Shown here: positions 46,453 to 60,455 of the stretch, one piece after another | Layout of the letters: each line of letters begins with the position of its first letter | How positions within the stretch are numbered: position 1 is the stretch's first letter | Assembly (NCBI RefSeq): GCF_901709675.1 | Contig: NC_051105.1 | Location: 8,426,104 to 8,490,103, forward strand | Reading direction: 5' to 3' | Source: Syngnathus acus | Taxonomy: Eukaryota > Chordata > Actinopteri > Syngnathiformes > Syngnathidae | Length of the DNA stretch: 64,000 nucleotides | Notes under the pieces: generated by a model | Told to the model about the DNA's origin: nothing | The model's input: only the letters and a program-made list of their open reading frames with translations | The model's database searches: none | Made by a program: the position numbers and the translations under genes

Positions 46453-47627
46453 CCTTTTTTAAAAATTATATTTTTTTACAACTGACTAATTTTTTTGCAT
46501 AAATAATACTGTACTGTTATATTGTCTGTCTACATGTGTTGCTTCACCCTGTCCAAATATCTGCCGCTTCAAGGGTCACTGCAACACCAACGGTATTTAT
46601 TAGGCCACCTATGGTATTTTGCATTTTGTTAGCATTAGCTCAAAAGACTTTATTAAAACAAAGCCATGTGGTTCTTTTGTATTATGTTTCGTTTTAGTAA
46701 ACTCAGCTGTTCACAGTCACATTTTCAATTTACAAGGACTTTTAAGTGAAAAGTCCTTCACGTAAGATATAACCAAAACCAACTTAAGCAGCTCTGTTTG
46801 ATGCTAAATTGACTTGACTTTTACATTTTACTGCTTTTGTCCACTGTTATTATGTCACTATCCGGACTTCACCTACAAGCACTCAACTGGTTATTGTTGG
46901 CTTTCATTATTTATTTTCCTATTTCAGGTGGAGTGGTGACTGTTTATTCCTCACCGCAGCTTCAGGCAATGGCACCGAAGAGGTGTGGGTGCATGGACAG
47001 GGGGGGGATGTTGAAACAAATGTCTCTAAAGATAGCAAAGAACGCTTTGCCATAGCTGACAAATGGGTGTTTGGCTTTGCTCTTCACCTCAAGTTGCCCT
47101 TCACCGTTTGATGAGTGTGTCAGGAGACAGGCAGCGAGGAGAGAGCCGTAGCTGAATCATCTCCCTTTATGCACTTGTCTACCTTTTGACTTTCTTTGTC
47201 TGCGGTCATTCTCATATTCCTGTTTAATCAAGGGACCACTGTCATTTACACTGAATTTCATTTCCCAAGCTTTCCATCACTCATCGCTCCGGCACCTACA
47301 TTATTTATTTATTTTGGGAAAACAACCTCCCCTGAAGAAAGCCTGATACAGTCCATCCTTTTTTATTTGTATTCATCAGAGCCAAGACATCAAATCGGTT
47401 GCTCATGTTGGACTGGGGCCACATGCAGTCTAAACGTAGATGAAATGTCTGGAGAGAAGAAGCTTGATATGATATCCATGTTCAACATTTATCAGTACAA
47501 AATATGGGGAAGCCTTAGGGGATGTGAAAGATATACAAACACACATGAATAGTAATACTGAAGCCAAGCTGGAGTTGTGGACTTGTGTTTTGCATCTCAA
47601 ATCAATAAGTGGATTTCAGCTTTGGAT

Positions 47628-47790
47628 GCACGGTGGCGGACATGTGGCCAACAGCTGAGAGATTCTGGGTTTGAATCTTGGAGCTGGACCCTCCTGTGTG
47701 GAGTCTGCATGTTCTCCTTGTGGGTTTTCCTATACCACAGATGCAAACTAAAAAAACTCTTTGAAGACTCTAAATAACCCTAAGGTGTGA
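47628..47790 (+). repeat. Degraded fish SINE-like element
   Basis: Words in the expected order: gcacggtggcgga, gggtttgaatcttgg, gtgtggagtctgcatgttct, gtgggttttcct, gactctaaataaccctaagg. They match the backbone of a widespread fish repeat with a tRNA-like head. Divergence suggests an old insertion. Confidence 0.65.
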
Positions 47791-49485
47791 TTTTGTCTTA
47801 ATAAGATGCACATTTCTTTACTTTTAGAAAAACTACAGCTGAATGTTTTGTCCCGAGTGGTCTACAGGCATGCAACACTTGTTTCATTCACAAGATGGTG
47901 CAATAAGTGCACACACTTATCCGCTCACAGGCGTACTTATCTTGGTGCCCCCCCCCCTTACCTAACACCCCACGGTAACAATATTTGCCTGGAAAGCACG
48001 GGACATTTATGAACACACGGGGAGGAGGCGATAGCTCGTGTTTTTCATTCTGCATGAATCATCCAAGCAAACAAGTCTGATAAAGGTTTTACTGTGGGTT
48101 GTTAAAGAGCCTGTTTGGATCCAAAGCACTTCTCACTGATCACTAGACAGAGGCGACGCGGAGCAAAATTGCAGGGATGTTTGGCCTCAGGTCAAATGGC
48201 AACCATCTGCTCTAATGACAGCACACAAATTAAAGGGCATATCATTAAAGAAGATATCGAAGGACGAAGCGATAGATCGAACAGAAATTGAAAATAATTT
48301 CTTTTTCTGCCTATGCACTGCCAATAAGATTTTTTAAAGGCCAAATATCTTCAAAATATATTGACTTTATAATTACTTCAGGCAAACTCAATAAAAATTG
48401 TGTTTATCCATTACAGTTACATTTCATTTAACAACTGCTGTTGTAAAACAACACCATTAAAAAAAAAAGAGAGTCAATGAAGATGGCAGACAAAAGGAAA
48501 CGGTAGATTATTCAAAGTGAAGGGAGGAAGGCAACAATGACCGCACATCAGAGATGGGTCCAATATTTGGCCCCGGCTGCATGGCGGCATGCCACCCGCC
48601 CAGATGTTTGGCATGTGGATTGTAGTTGTGCCAAATGGGAGTCAGGAGAGCGCACAATGCAGTCGGAGGTTTTAGGAGGCTTCTGATGCATCAAAATGAA
48701 GCCGAGGAGAAACAAAGTTAACAGAAATAACATTTGGTACATGTACACATTCATCCCGTGAAGGAAATGGAATCATCAAGACAAACGGACGGTCGTGGCT
48801 GAACAGAATTACCGCGTGTCCAATTTATGATGATATTATCAATATCTGGCATATATACGGCTGTGCTCTTTAACTTTATGCTGCTGTAAAACTTTTTTTT
48901 CAAACGATCCATTTACCATCAAAGCGCAGAAGGCGACTTGCCTCGACTCCGTGAGGCATTAGAAGTTGACGACATGGTTTCGTCCCTTTGGACTTTTAAT
49001 TATGTCATCACCTAATATCCACACAAAGCTCGGGTATCGGGCTGACGGTTGTGTCAATCCCCAGGCATGCCGCCCGCGCTTTGCCTGCCAGTTAAAGAAG
49101 TTGCTTGTGGTCGAGCCGTACAATAATCGAAGGCTTCCTGTGGTTACACACCGCGCTGTCATTGTGCGTCTGATCTTCTTGGAACGGGCTAACTTGCTCG
49201 TTGGTGCAAGCGTCCTCTGCCTCAGTGTGAGGCTGTGATTATGTAGTATGTGCTGCACTACAGTAAGGTATGCAAAGAAATTCCCCATTGGATTTTTTGA
49301 GCACTGAATGACAGGGGACACGCCTTTCCATTAAAGTAAAGGAAAAATTATTTTAATTTATTGACTACTAATTTATGTCATTATGGTGTGTGTGTTTTGT
49401 AGAGTGCTACATTTGTAATTAAAATAACACATTACAACAATTTGGGTCAATCATTTTCACATTTTTTTGAGGGGAGGTTGGGGTG

Positions 49486-49575
49486 GCTGGAACGGATTAA
49501 TGGCATTTCCATTCGTTTCAAAGGGCATTCTAGACTTGTGTTTTGAATTCAACTTGCATCTCAAGGCAGCACTGT
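49486..49575 (-). mobile_element. MITE remnant (reverse of the 46364 copy)
   Basis: ctggaacggattaatggcat near the left and cttgcatctcaaggcagcac at the right are the reverse complements of the subterminal and terminal words seen at 46364-46452. No coding frame. Confidence 0.5.
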
Positions 49576-50999
49576 CTTTTGAGCACATCTTTTAAACTCC
49601 CTCCCCAAGTAGATAATCAAAGCCAAGTAGGAATATTAAGACATATAAAAAAATAAAAAAGAATCACAGAATAAACGTAACTGTATTCTGTTAACTGTAA
49701 AAAAAAAAAAAATCCACTTAATGTGTTTTTCCAGGGCTGGCGAGAAAAGGGAATGGACGTGTTTATTTCCAATCCGTCACTGCATTTTCGATTTACCTTT
49801 AAAATGTTAAACATCAACAGGCGTGAATTTTTAGTGCGCGTTTGGCTCTGTGTGAATGAATCTCTGTCAAATCCTTTCCAGAGACGCGAGTCTTAAATTT
49901 GACCTTGTGTCAAGCCGCTGAGATGGCGACCGTTTTCCCATTAGGACACCTCACTGCAATTCCGCCACATTCAACAGACGAACGCCAGACGAAAACCCAA
50001 TGACCATTCTGTAGAAAAAGTCACCTAAATGCATTTCTGGACGTAGAATACACAATTTTAAACAGGCGTCAAGTATCTTAATAACGTGCCATTCACTGAC
50101 AACACTTTCCACACCCATTCTTTGTCTGGCTGAAATCAGCACATTCAAAAGGGTAGCCCAGTCTGATGTGAACAAGCCATCATCTCACCCAAGATAGTGT
50201 TGAATGCATTACTTTGACAACTAGACTTAACTGGACTGGACGTTGATAACTTCCCTCAGCAATCAAGTGTCACTTATCAGACGCTAACATCTAATGAAAC
50301 TCACTGCAGCTCTGTATACCTTTGGCTTTGTTTTAGTGTTTGACTACAATGTAAAACTGCCAACAGCACAAACATTTTACACATATAGTAAAGACGTGAC
50401 GGAAGGGAAGCTCCAATCATATTCTGCTCTGGGGCTCATAAAAGCTTGGGGAGGTATTGCGTCTCTGCCTACGGACTACAAATGAAGGGCGCTTGCATAA
50501 TACCACTACAGGCAGAGAGAGAAAACACAAAAAGAAATCCACCCACTGTGATGTAATAGCGGGGTGGAAATTCATAATTGTTCACTTGGTTGTATAATTT
50601 TCACACATATTTGTAGAAGAAGATAACAAAAAGTGAGTTGGTCCTAAGATTTTCCCTTTAAAGGCCAGGCCTCACATGATCATACGGGTTTACAGTTGTA
50701 ATAATAAACATGATAGAATTTGCTCTACTCAAGGTTCCGTGTGTACTCTTGCTTTGAGAGCATGCTTTTATGTCAACCAATTTCCACCGTAGGAACTCAT
50801 AATACATTACTTATTGTGACAAAGGCCTTTTTCTGAGGACTAACTGTGCTTTTTCTGCAACCCTCGCCGAGATTTATAATTTGCTGCGACAGATGTCAGG
50901 AACAGAGCATGTTTATCTTATTTAAGCCGCACCGTGACAAGTGGAAAAATACACCTCGGTGGACACCAGATGAATTCCTTCTGTGAACACTGCGCCGTG

Positions 51000-51330
51000 C
51001 GTGTTGTATTAGCATGTGGTACCAATTACACAATTCAATATTGGGAATTCTTCACTCTGACGAGGTGTGCGCCAGGCCAAAAATACGGAGCAGTGGACAA
51101 TATGTTTTGATTGAAAGGGGCTCCAGATCTTCAGCTAGCCGAGCTGATCATGTCGTGGCCAGAGAAACCGGGTCCGGGAGTGTCCCACTGTGATTAATTG
51201 TCTGCTTTAAGTCGATACTGTTTACGCTGTGACATCATCAGCGGAATCACAATGATAAGAAATGATAAGGTTATGGCCTCTGACTATTATGTTGTCTAAT
51301 TCCCATCCGTGGTGTGTTTGTTTTGCAGTG
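51000..51330. promoter_or_regulatory. Candidate intronic regulatory block
   Basis: A repeat-free stretch of mixed composition in the asic4 intron with TGATTAATTG, GTGACATCATCA and two AATGATAA(G) words close together. It stands out from AT-rich, run-rich neighbours. Motif-based inference only. Confidence 0.22.
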
Positions 51331-51888
51331 CTGTCTGATCAACATTGCAGTCAATACATCAGCAAGCAGGGTTGAAATAAAGAAATCAATGTCAGTGTAT
51401 TCTCACGGCACTTCCATCTCAGCCCTCATACGGAGATGGAAAGTCATCAAGTGAACTTACCCAAAGGGGATAGACACCTTGTATTGATGTGTGAAGGCTT
51501 GCTTAGGTGCCCTGAAAAGTTGGTGTAAAAGTGAAGGATTACCCAAGCAAGCATGTCTTCCTTCAGCACGGTGCACAACACCGCCTTTCTCCCTTTTTTT
51601 TTGACGGGTCATTTTTAAAAAAACAGATGAAACAAACAACAAGAGAAGTTAGGACGGACCATTCATCAATCCTAGTTGGTTTTTCACTCTTGCTCGCTGA
51701 GCTGCACAGGAAAGACGGCCTGATGGAGTTTGACTACCGAGACCCACTTTAGCTAATAGTTTTTGTTAGTCCATCCCAAATTACTAGGCAGTACTTTGTG
51801 AAAGACCTGCTTTACTTCGTGCCTCATTCACCAACAAACTGATTTTTATTGCCTAATTTAAGATGACTTCTTGCGGCTGACTTTGCCT

Positions 51889-52010
51889 TAAAGGGACAGT
51901 GTGTAGAATTTAGTGCCACCTAGTGGTGAACCAAGCAAAATGTCATCACCAAGGAGATAGGCGCAGGTCTTATAACCAAACCAGCCAAGCCCAGAAAATG
52001 ACAGCGTTCA
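51889..52010 (+). mobile_element. Fragment of a non-autonomous fish element carrying a CTCF-like word
   Basis: aaagggacagtgtgtagaat followed by ttagtgccacctagtggtga is the recognisable start of a dispersed fish element. It includes GTGCCACCTAGTGG (51913-51926), a full match to the reverse CTCF core. The right limit is approximate. Confidence 0.5.
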
Positions 52011-55000
52011 GAAAACACTTTCACAAATGTTCCTAATTGACTGTATTCATCTCCTTAGTCATGGAGGTAAATGAGGCTGCGTAGCAAAAGAGCCGCATGT
52101 CGTAAACAGTTTTAATCAGGAATTATCAGACGCTCAAGAAACCTCTTGAAATAAATTGATTGTGTAGAAAAGATCAAGGGAACAGCAGTACAAGTGTTGA
52201 GATTTACCCTGCAGAGACCTTAATTATTTCCAGTTCCACGACGGCTTCATCAAAACAATTACAGACTTTCCTATCAAAGCTGTTCAACACTGTATCGTTT
52301 GTTGAAAATAGTGGCATGTCATCTATTGTGTTTTTTATTTCCAGAGCAATAACAAAACAGTTTCATCATAAAGTGGGATTTTCATTGGATAGAGACCATT
52401 TCTATTCCCTCAACCAACAACTTTGGTATTTCACAGCCCTGACTCCCACAAAATAAATAAGTGGAACATCTATATGTCACTTGTATGCCTACCAACCAGG
52501 CTGCAGTTGTCAGGCAGTGAAAGGGCAGCCGCCACCATTAGCGACTGCTTTGGTATCCCGCCCGGTTGGAAGCATTTTCTGCACTGGGACAGAACACTAA
52601 TGGCACTTTTACACTCGCAAAACTACTGCGCGGGGTTGTGGCAGCAGAAATAATCTTGCACATCGGAGCGAATCATTATAAGATGCAAACGCAGCCTCTT
52701 AAAAGTGTTAATTTCACAAATGAGGGGAGGATGTTAAGATTAAACAATTAAAAAGCAGCTATAAAAAAAAAAAGAAACCCTTGGCAGAATGTGGGATAGG
52801 AAAAAGTCACAGAAAAGTGTTTGTTTACCTCCTGCAGGGTCCACTGCACTCTAAAACATTGTATCCCCTTCTGATCTTTATTTATTATAACATAAATCAT
52901 TTGGCTATCATACCTAAGACTGTCCACACGTTTGTTTCACCCCCGAGCGGTGACCTCAATACACCGAGCGGTCTTTACCAACGACTAAGCCATGGGTGTA
53001 AACAGATAAATATGAGGAGTTGACCTCTGTGAAATTCCCACTTTAATTAATGCCTGGTCCCCTCACTGTAATTCCACATCTCCTTTATTAGAAATTTGAA
53101 AAGTATTCTCCCCGGAGATTTTGCGAGTCACAGGGAAATTGTGGCACAATATGTTTTTAATTTCCCGGGAGGTCCTTGCACAGCAACTATTTAACGACAG
53201 AGACGCTTTGCCGAATGAAACCAAACATAATGCTTTTTTTTCTTTCGTGATGGGGCTTGGCCCAAACATGAAATATTCAGTTCGGACAGTACGATCTTGA
53301 CTGGGGACGACCCGGATTTATTTAACGTCCCAACACGCGATTATTATGATTCCGATGGACCAACTTCAACGAGTAAAACAAACAGATATCTTTTTTTTAT
53401 GTACTTGCAATGATGAAATCGCTTAAAATTTATCGATGTAATAAAGCCAAACGCAGTATGTGGTGCTTACCATGTCCGAGCCGAACAACAACAAAACATG
53501 ATCATCGGCTTTAAAACCTTTTTAATTCCCCGTAACTTCTATGGCCATTCATAATAAACTAACTTGACATATATTTTTAATGAGCTCGAATAAACGCACC
53601 ATTAGCTAGTTCATAATAATCTTCGTTGTCTTTCATACGGATCGTCTGGAAGTACTCCAAGAGCTAATGTAGTTCAGGGGCAGTTACGCGATATATTTTT
53701 AAAGATTAGAACTTCTTCTATCTTGATTATCGAGTTACATGAAAAGTCCTTGATTGACTTCAAGTTCAAATTTGACAGCGAGAGCTCATCAAGTCGCAAA
53801 AGAAGCCGTTTGAAGTGCTCATCGCTCGCACTCCACATTTTAATGTGCCGAGTTACTGTCTCCTAATGTGCTTGTAATATACTGCATGCTCCTCAAGATG
53901 ACACAAATCAATACATACACTAATCCGCCCGTATCCACTGGGGCAATCTCTTATCCTTCCGGATTTTCACACACAAACCTAAAAATCCGTGGAGTGTTCT
54001 TAGGGCCAAGTTTCTGATTCCCGTCAGAAGTAAAGGGGATTATGCATGATACTTAAAGCTTCACCCACTTAGAGTTCAACTTTTTTTTTTTTCCAGCAAG
54101 AGAAAAACTATAAAGCCAGTTTTACTTTTGCTGACATTGGTAAACAAACAGAGGTTGTGCAAAGGTCTCCATCAAAGTGGCAGATAAAATGCTCTTTGCT
54201 CGTGTTTTTGAAATGCTGCCGCGATGCCTAAAAACAGAACCGTCTATTTGTGTCAGAGTGAAACGTGCGGGCCGAGCAAAGTGCGTCAAACAGAGACGCT
54301 CTAAACTGGTTATAATCACTTGTCCTGCGAGTCTGTCGCTCTGAGGTGATTAAAGCTCATTTCTGTGACTGACCAGTATCGAGAAATACTGCCATCCACC
54401 GGGGTTATTATTTTACACAATTTGAAAGATGCGTCTTGGACATCTTTGATCGCACCACAGAGAAATGTTTCCTTCTTTTAATCCACCTGAATCACATTGG
54501 GTTACCAAGGTAACCAAGGTTATAACTATCCAGATCCTATGCTCATGTTCAACAGGTTCTCAGGACAAAGAAGTAAACATCTGCAACATCCGTGTCCTTC
54601 AGGGTCAGTGGAGCAACAGTAAGGGTTCAGTGATGTGGTGGCATTGCACATCTTTTCATCATTTTTAATAGCCACCACACAGTCTATCCTGCGCAAGGTC
54701 GTAGGGGTCTGCAGCACATCACCCACAACTATATCACCGCTGACAATCAATCCAGACGCACAAAAACCTATGGGAGGCAATCTGGGCGAGCAAAAAATAT
54801 AGCAAGAACAAACCACCAGTCCTGCATTGTGATTTAGTTCAATATTATACAAACTCAACACAGCCAGTTGATGCTGTCGAAAGTATTTGAAGTTGTCGGC
54901 TCATCTATTTTCTGAAAACACAAAAGTCGTAACACATCCAATACCACAGGTCTAAGATCGATCGATCAGAAGTCCTCCCCCCAGCTAAGACTGATCAACA

Positions 55001-56929
55001 GTCAGTCAAGGCAAATGATTGTCTCTAAAAATACAAACTCGGAGATTACGCTGTCTGTTGGCGTGCTGGCAGAGAAGTGCTCCCCGATGTTCTCAATCCT
55101 TTTAGACAGAGAAGTCTGTGACTGAACATATTTGACCTGAATCCCATGTTTACTTCAATGATGCTCTTAACGGAGCTTATTCTACATCGGGACTTTCCAG
55201 AGTTGCCTCTTCTGCTCTCTTTCTGTCAAATGATGATAGAAGCATCCAAAAGAGGATAAACAAGGCATCTGATTGATGGCAACTCTTCAATCTCAAACCT
55301 TAAAGCTCTGATTTATGACTCAAGTCACATCTAAAAGAGCTCGGGATAAGATATTGTCACAGCGTCAAGAGTTTGCCTGTAACTGAATGGAAAAGCACAA
55401 GACCGGGGCAGATTGAAAGGGAATTTCCCAAAGACAACAAGATTTGCACAACTGCGATAGCCATGAACGGCATCCAAGTCAAATCCGCCTCGCATGCGTC
55501 TCCTTGTGTCCCAGCCAGTCCAAATTCCCCCATCGTTTGTGGCGCCGGCTGACACGATCCCTGACAAGTTTTCACATCAGCGGAGGGATTAGAGGCATAA
55601 GGTTTACGCTGGCCTCGACTGGATCCAGGATAACATTTCTGATTCAGCAATTTAAACTAATTTCAAGGCTGGCTCTGCAGCAATTTTCTGGATCAATGGA
55701 ATGTCATAGCACTCTTGGTCACTAGCTCTATCACAGCTCGAGAACACACAAGGATGCCATGCTAATTTAATGCTTTGAAGGGTTGGAGAGGCTCCACTCC
55801 CTCTTACCTGTGATGTAATGCTTATAGTTACTAACCGGAGACAAAAGAAATCTGAGGTCTAAGTGTGAACATGAAAAGATGCATTGGAAGACACGGCGAG
55901 TGAATAATTCAATCGTAAATTCATCCTTTTAGAGCAATCAATCATATTAATAGAAATAAAAAAACTGCAGAGAAGACATTAAGTTGGATAAGACCATTGA
56001 TGGATGATAATACAATTAAATAATGGCTACTTTTACGTGGACAAAATGTTCAGAATTTGGATTAAAATGATTGGATTCACTGTTTTCATGAACACTGAAC
56101 GAATCAATGTGACATTTGAAGATTGACAAAATATACCACAAATAGTAGTAGACTTCCGTTTCAACAAAACATGGCTCTGTCCATATCTACCTTTTTGCCG
56201 TTGGTGTATTTTTTCCCATTTTTCCTGACCTGGTTGTGTACGTGAAGCATTTTTATTCCCATCGTTCTTTTAATCTGAAAAATGCATCCATGTAAACGTA
56301 GCTCGTGTGCGAGTTTTGGTTGAGCGATTTATTTCTTTTCCTTTTTTTTGAATAATGCATGAATTCTGTCAGATGGAAGGTGGGTATGAGATATTCTTGG
56401 AGGTGGCTGTGCTGTATTGGCTTTGGGCCAATATTGGAAACGTCTCAATTTCCATTCTAATTATGTAAACGTATTTCATTCCATTTTGATACAGATGTTG
56501 AACATGTATTTATATTTTTACATTTACATTTGACTCCAATAACCTTGTCACCTGCCCAAGTACAGGCTTGTGCCCTGAACAATAGTGCATGAAATTAAGA
56601 AACCATTACCATAGTGCAGCTCCAGGGCTGGTCTTCATCTCTTTGACTACTTATGTTTTTGATGCTTCTGGCTTTAATCGTAGAAAAACATTATGTTGCA
56701 GATGAAACATCAAGCTATTAAATGTGGCAAGTATAAAGAAAAAAAAATGCAACAATACTGACAAAATAGAGAAAATCATAATGCAAAGATTTTTCTTTTC
56801 AAAGAGATGAGCTATATCAAGAGTGACTCAGGATAACGCGAAAATACATTCTGTGCGGAAAGTTTCTGGCATACCGAGTTCCATTTTCTTATATTTCAAT
56901 ATAAAAACCCACACAGGCCGACGAAGCAA

Positions 56930-57420
56930 TTTCCCCAACTACATGACAGCTGTACAAATATATGGCGGCAAATGTTGGAGGAGAAACGGGGGAGGAGGTA
57001 GGGGCAGATAAGGGGGTGAAAGACACCGTGGTGGTACTGGCGGAGTAGCGAGGTTAATCCCGCTGTTTAATCTGTGGTCGGTGGGAGTGTGTGTGTGTGT
57101 GGAGGTCTTATCTCTGCCGCCTGCTGCCGTTGTGCTCTTCTTCAGCATCCCTGAGAGTGTGACATCACTCACCACAAGGCGGTGGGAGGCTGGCTGGGGG
57201 TGAACGGCAAGGCCCATACCTCGCCTCCCGCACACCCCGTCACGCGGCTCGGTGACGGTTGCAGGAAGTTAGATGGCGCTGATTCTGTACATCCACTGGG
57301 ACCCGCCACTGACAACATCAATTTCCATGTTTCGCTGCAACGGCGACGAGGTGTAGGGGGAGAAGCGGTGTGGGTGCAGGGCAGTGAAGAACGCTAGAAC
57401 TCGTTGGCCCGCAACCTGAC
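56930..57420. other. GC-rich patch inside the asic4 intron
   Basis: Purine-rich and CpG-containing stretch with a (TG)n tract at about 57087-57101. It is one of the most GC-rich parts of the right half of the window. Its open frames on both strands are short and low in complexity, so they are not called as genes. It could be an internal or alternative promoter, but no core element is clear. Confidence 0.25.
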
Positions 57421-60390
57421 GAGAACTGGCAAACACAACAGCTGTCAACTACCCCCGGGCAGCAAAGAAACAACACAAATTCCATGCGGACACCCAGAAC
57501 ATGTCTGCTTGCGTGGCTATTTGTGAAAATAGCGAAACACGGGAGCGCCATTTCACCGGGAAAGACACAAGCCTTTAGTGTTCAGCTTTTCGCTCTGCTT
57601 TGCTTTTGCTACAATTGCGTAGGGATGGTTTGCCTGCAGCAAGATGTTCAAACTGCTATTGTCAGTGCTCGACAATTAATACAACGTCAAGCGATGAGAA
57701 GAAGAGAAACGGTCATTTAGGAATCGAGTGCCTTAAACAAAGCATCCAAAAGAACTTTCACTGGCCTGTTTTCCTTCAACTTTGCTCTCATTTGCCAAAA
57801 ACTGAATTAAGCTATTCACTAGGGCTAATGCTCGGCAGTGGCGAGGGTTTTGGACCCTGACATTGACTCAAAAGGAAGCACGTTCCTGTTTACAAAGGTG
57901 CAGCATATGGAAAAGATCTTCGCGATGGTTTCACCCATCAGTCCCATGTAACCGGAATGTTCCCTTTTGATCTATTTACGCATGGAGTATTTGACAGGAG
58001 TCTGACAGCGAGGCATTGGTGATTGTCTTTGCATCAAGTCGCTTCTATGACCTTGAGCGCAATGGGTTTTAAAGCACTAAAATTGTCATGTGTTTTGCAT
58101 AATGCCGCCGGAAAGACAAATAGCTGTAAAGACTGAAAGGTGCGCATCTTGTGCATACAGTGTTACCACGCAATGACGGCAGGGCAGAGAAGAAACAGTC
58201 ATGTAATCCCACTTATTTTAAAAGGAAAATGGACTTTGGCACAATTTATTAAAACAGGAATGAGGTTTTCACTTGCCATGAAAAGGTACGAACCTTTTCA
58301 AACCCAGCGTCCAATTCAAGATTGTTATGGGTTCCTCAAGAGCCATATATTAAGCCCCCGGGGTGCAAAAGCAATTATATATATATAAAAAAACAAAACA
58401 ATTTCTAGATATGCAATATGCCTTTAATGTCACTACAGATGATCAAATTCAACTCTGCATTCATTTTTATTGTTTTTGTTGTTGTTTTGGTTAGGGTTAA
58501 TAACATTAAGTATATACAGTTTTGTTTAGCCAAAAGCTGTGTTTATGCAAAGTACCCAGAGCAAATCTCTACAGTGAATAAACCTCTCAAGCATTTCTAA
58601 GATGTGAGTTCCTGGTGTGAAAAAGATGCTATCATTCATTAAATCGTTCAGAAGCTCTTTTTTTATTTTTTGGTGCTAACTATGCATTAAGGAGAGACTT
58701 CAGTTCTTCCAGATGGATGAAGAGCTGCTCTTATGTTTATCCCTCTGGAATTTTACCTCCATTTTCACAAAGACTCCCTAAAGCCAAGTCCTCATCACCA
58801 TAAATCTCGCGGTGACCTCGCACACCAAGCCGGATTTACAACCAAAAGTAGCGTTAAGATTTTGTTGGATAACCTCCGAACTGCCGTTGTCTTCTAAATT
58901 CAATTGAACATAATAACTAGGCAAGTGCTGACATGCACATAAAGGAGGTGAATCATCAGATTTTTGACCTTGATTATCTCAGGGCAGATCAAATCTATAG
59001 ATTGGTTGATGACAGGATTGCTTAATCACTGACAAAAGGAAGGGCGAGTCCAAATTCGCAAATGAAGCAAACTGACTGCCCAATCTAATCAATGGCCTTG
59101 CTTTTTAGTTCAAAATCATTTTTTATTATTGCTATTTTTCCAGCTGCAGTGGACATCTGATCGCCCATCTCAAGCGCAGCCACCTTATCATTCCGACTCC
59201 GACAGCTGGCTTTGCTGCTCTGTAAATGTTTACTTTTCTTGATGGTACTTAAACGGCAGGCTGACATTAAGTTAGCTTATAGTTTCTATTTTTTATAGTT
59301 TCCTATAGTTTTTCATCAGAGGAAATAGGAAAGAACATGCTTTAAGAAATACATGTCTGAAGTCTGTAAAAGAAAAGGTTGGCTAAGTATTACATCACAC
59401 AATATTTCATCTAAATATATAGTAGGTCTAAAGATACAGGAACAACTTGATCAAATTCCTTTTGCATTCTATAAAATAATGATGGTGGTTCATCTTTGAA
59501 CTGCGAAAGCTCCGACTATTTTTTTCCTCCTTTTGTTCAGCAAAGTACATTGTTCGTGGTAATTCTCATAGGAACCCTTCTAAAAGACATTCGACACCCA
59601 CACATTCTTTGCAATTTTACATTCCATGCGAGTTGGTTGTGATGCGTTGTCTTTTATCCTGATGCTTTGTCAACGCATAAGCGTTTTTTTATTTTTAGAT
59701 CCAATGGTTAATTTCTCACTGCTGAACATAATATAATAAAATTAAACACATTAAAAAATGAACAATAACTGCTGCCAATCAGGTTATTAGTTTAGCACAA
59801 GTAACCATGGTGATCTAGCCGGGTAACTTCCAACCATACTCGGTTTCTTGTGTCAACACTCAATCAAACAGTTGCAATTTATCTTTTCAGCAGCAGGATT
59901 CGAGCTGCAAGCCTCCAGTTCCGACTGCCTGAACAGATCTGCTATTGCTGCACCCTCCGAAGGATGGCTGGGGAAACCAGGTCCTCTCCTGAAGGCACAC
60001 AGCCCGAAGATTAGAAGCTGTTCGGTGGTCCAGGGGACATACTTGAATGTCACTTTGGATTACGTCACACATCCTGGGAACAAGCACAGCTGCCTCAACT
60101 GAAATGTGTCCATCTGAGAAAGCACAATACGGTCAACGTGAAGGCCATGAGAGTGCAGTCCTTCCAAATGATTGAAAATGTCTTCAGTCCTAATAAGTCC
60201 CTCAGTATTGCAGCCAAAAAGAATTCTATTATGTGTGCATCAGAATTTAAAACAACCAAAATATACCGCAGAGTGTAAATTCAATTTCCCCTTTGAGAGA
60301 TTTAAATTAGTACTATAAATTGAGAAAATACAATTAAGAAGGAAGTCGCTGATGGTGTTCACTCATCCGTCTGACGGTTCAGTTCCTGCT

Positions 60391-60455
60391 CAATGTGCCC
60401 TGTGATGGACTGGGCACCAGTTCATAATGTAAACCACCTTTTGCCCAAAGTCAAC
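60391..60455 (+). repeat. Degraded fish repeat fragment (tgccctgtgatggactgg)
   Basis: tgtgccctgtgatggactgg, caccagttcataatgtaaac and caccttttgcccaaagtcaa occur in the order found in the middle of a common percomorph repeat. Similar fragments lie at 62085-62110 and 62325-62400. Confidence 0.55.

Noticed and set aside
54526-54861. A 111-codon minus-strand frame in the large intron
   Set aside because: Low similarity to any protein I know, no splice context, average composition; consistent with chance.
55331-55725. Overlapping frames on both strands near 55.3-55.7 kb
   Set aside because: Three overlapping frames of similar length on both strands suggest chance or an uncharacterised repeat, not a gene.
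56939-57720. GC-rich cluster of open frames as a possible gene or asic4 exon 1
   Set aside because: The translations are low-complexity (proline, glycine and threonine-histidine runs) and lack the degenerin N terminus and a transmembrane segment.
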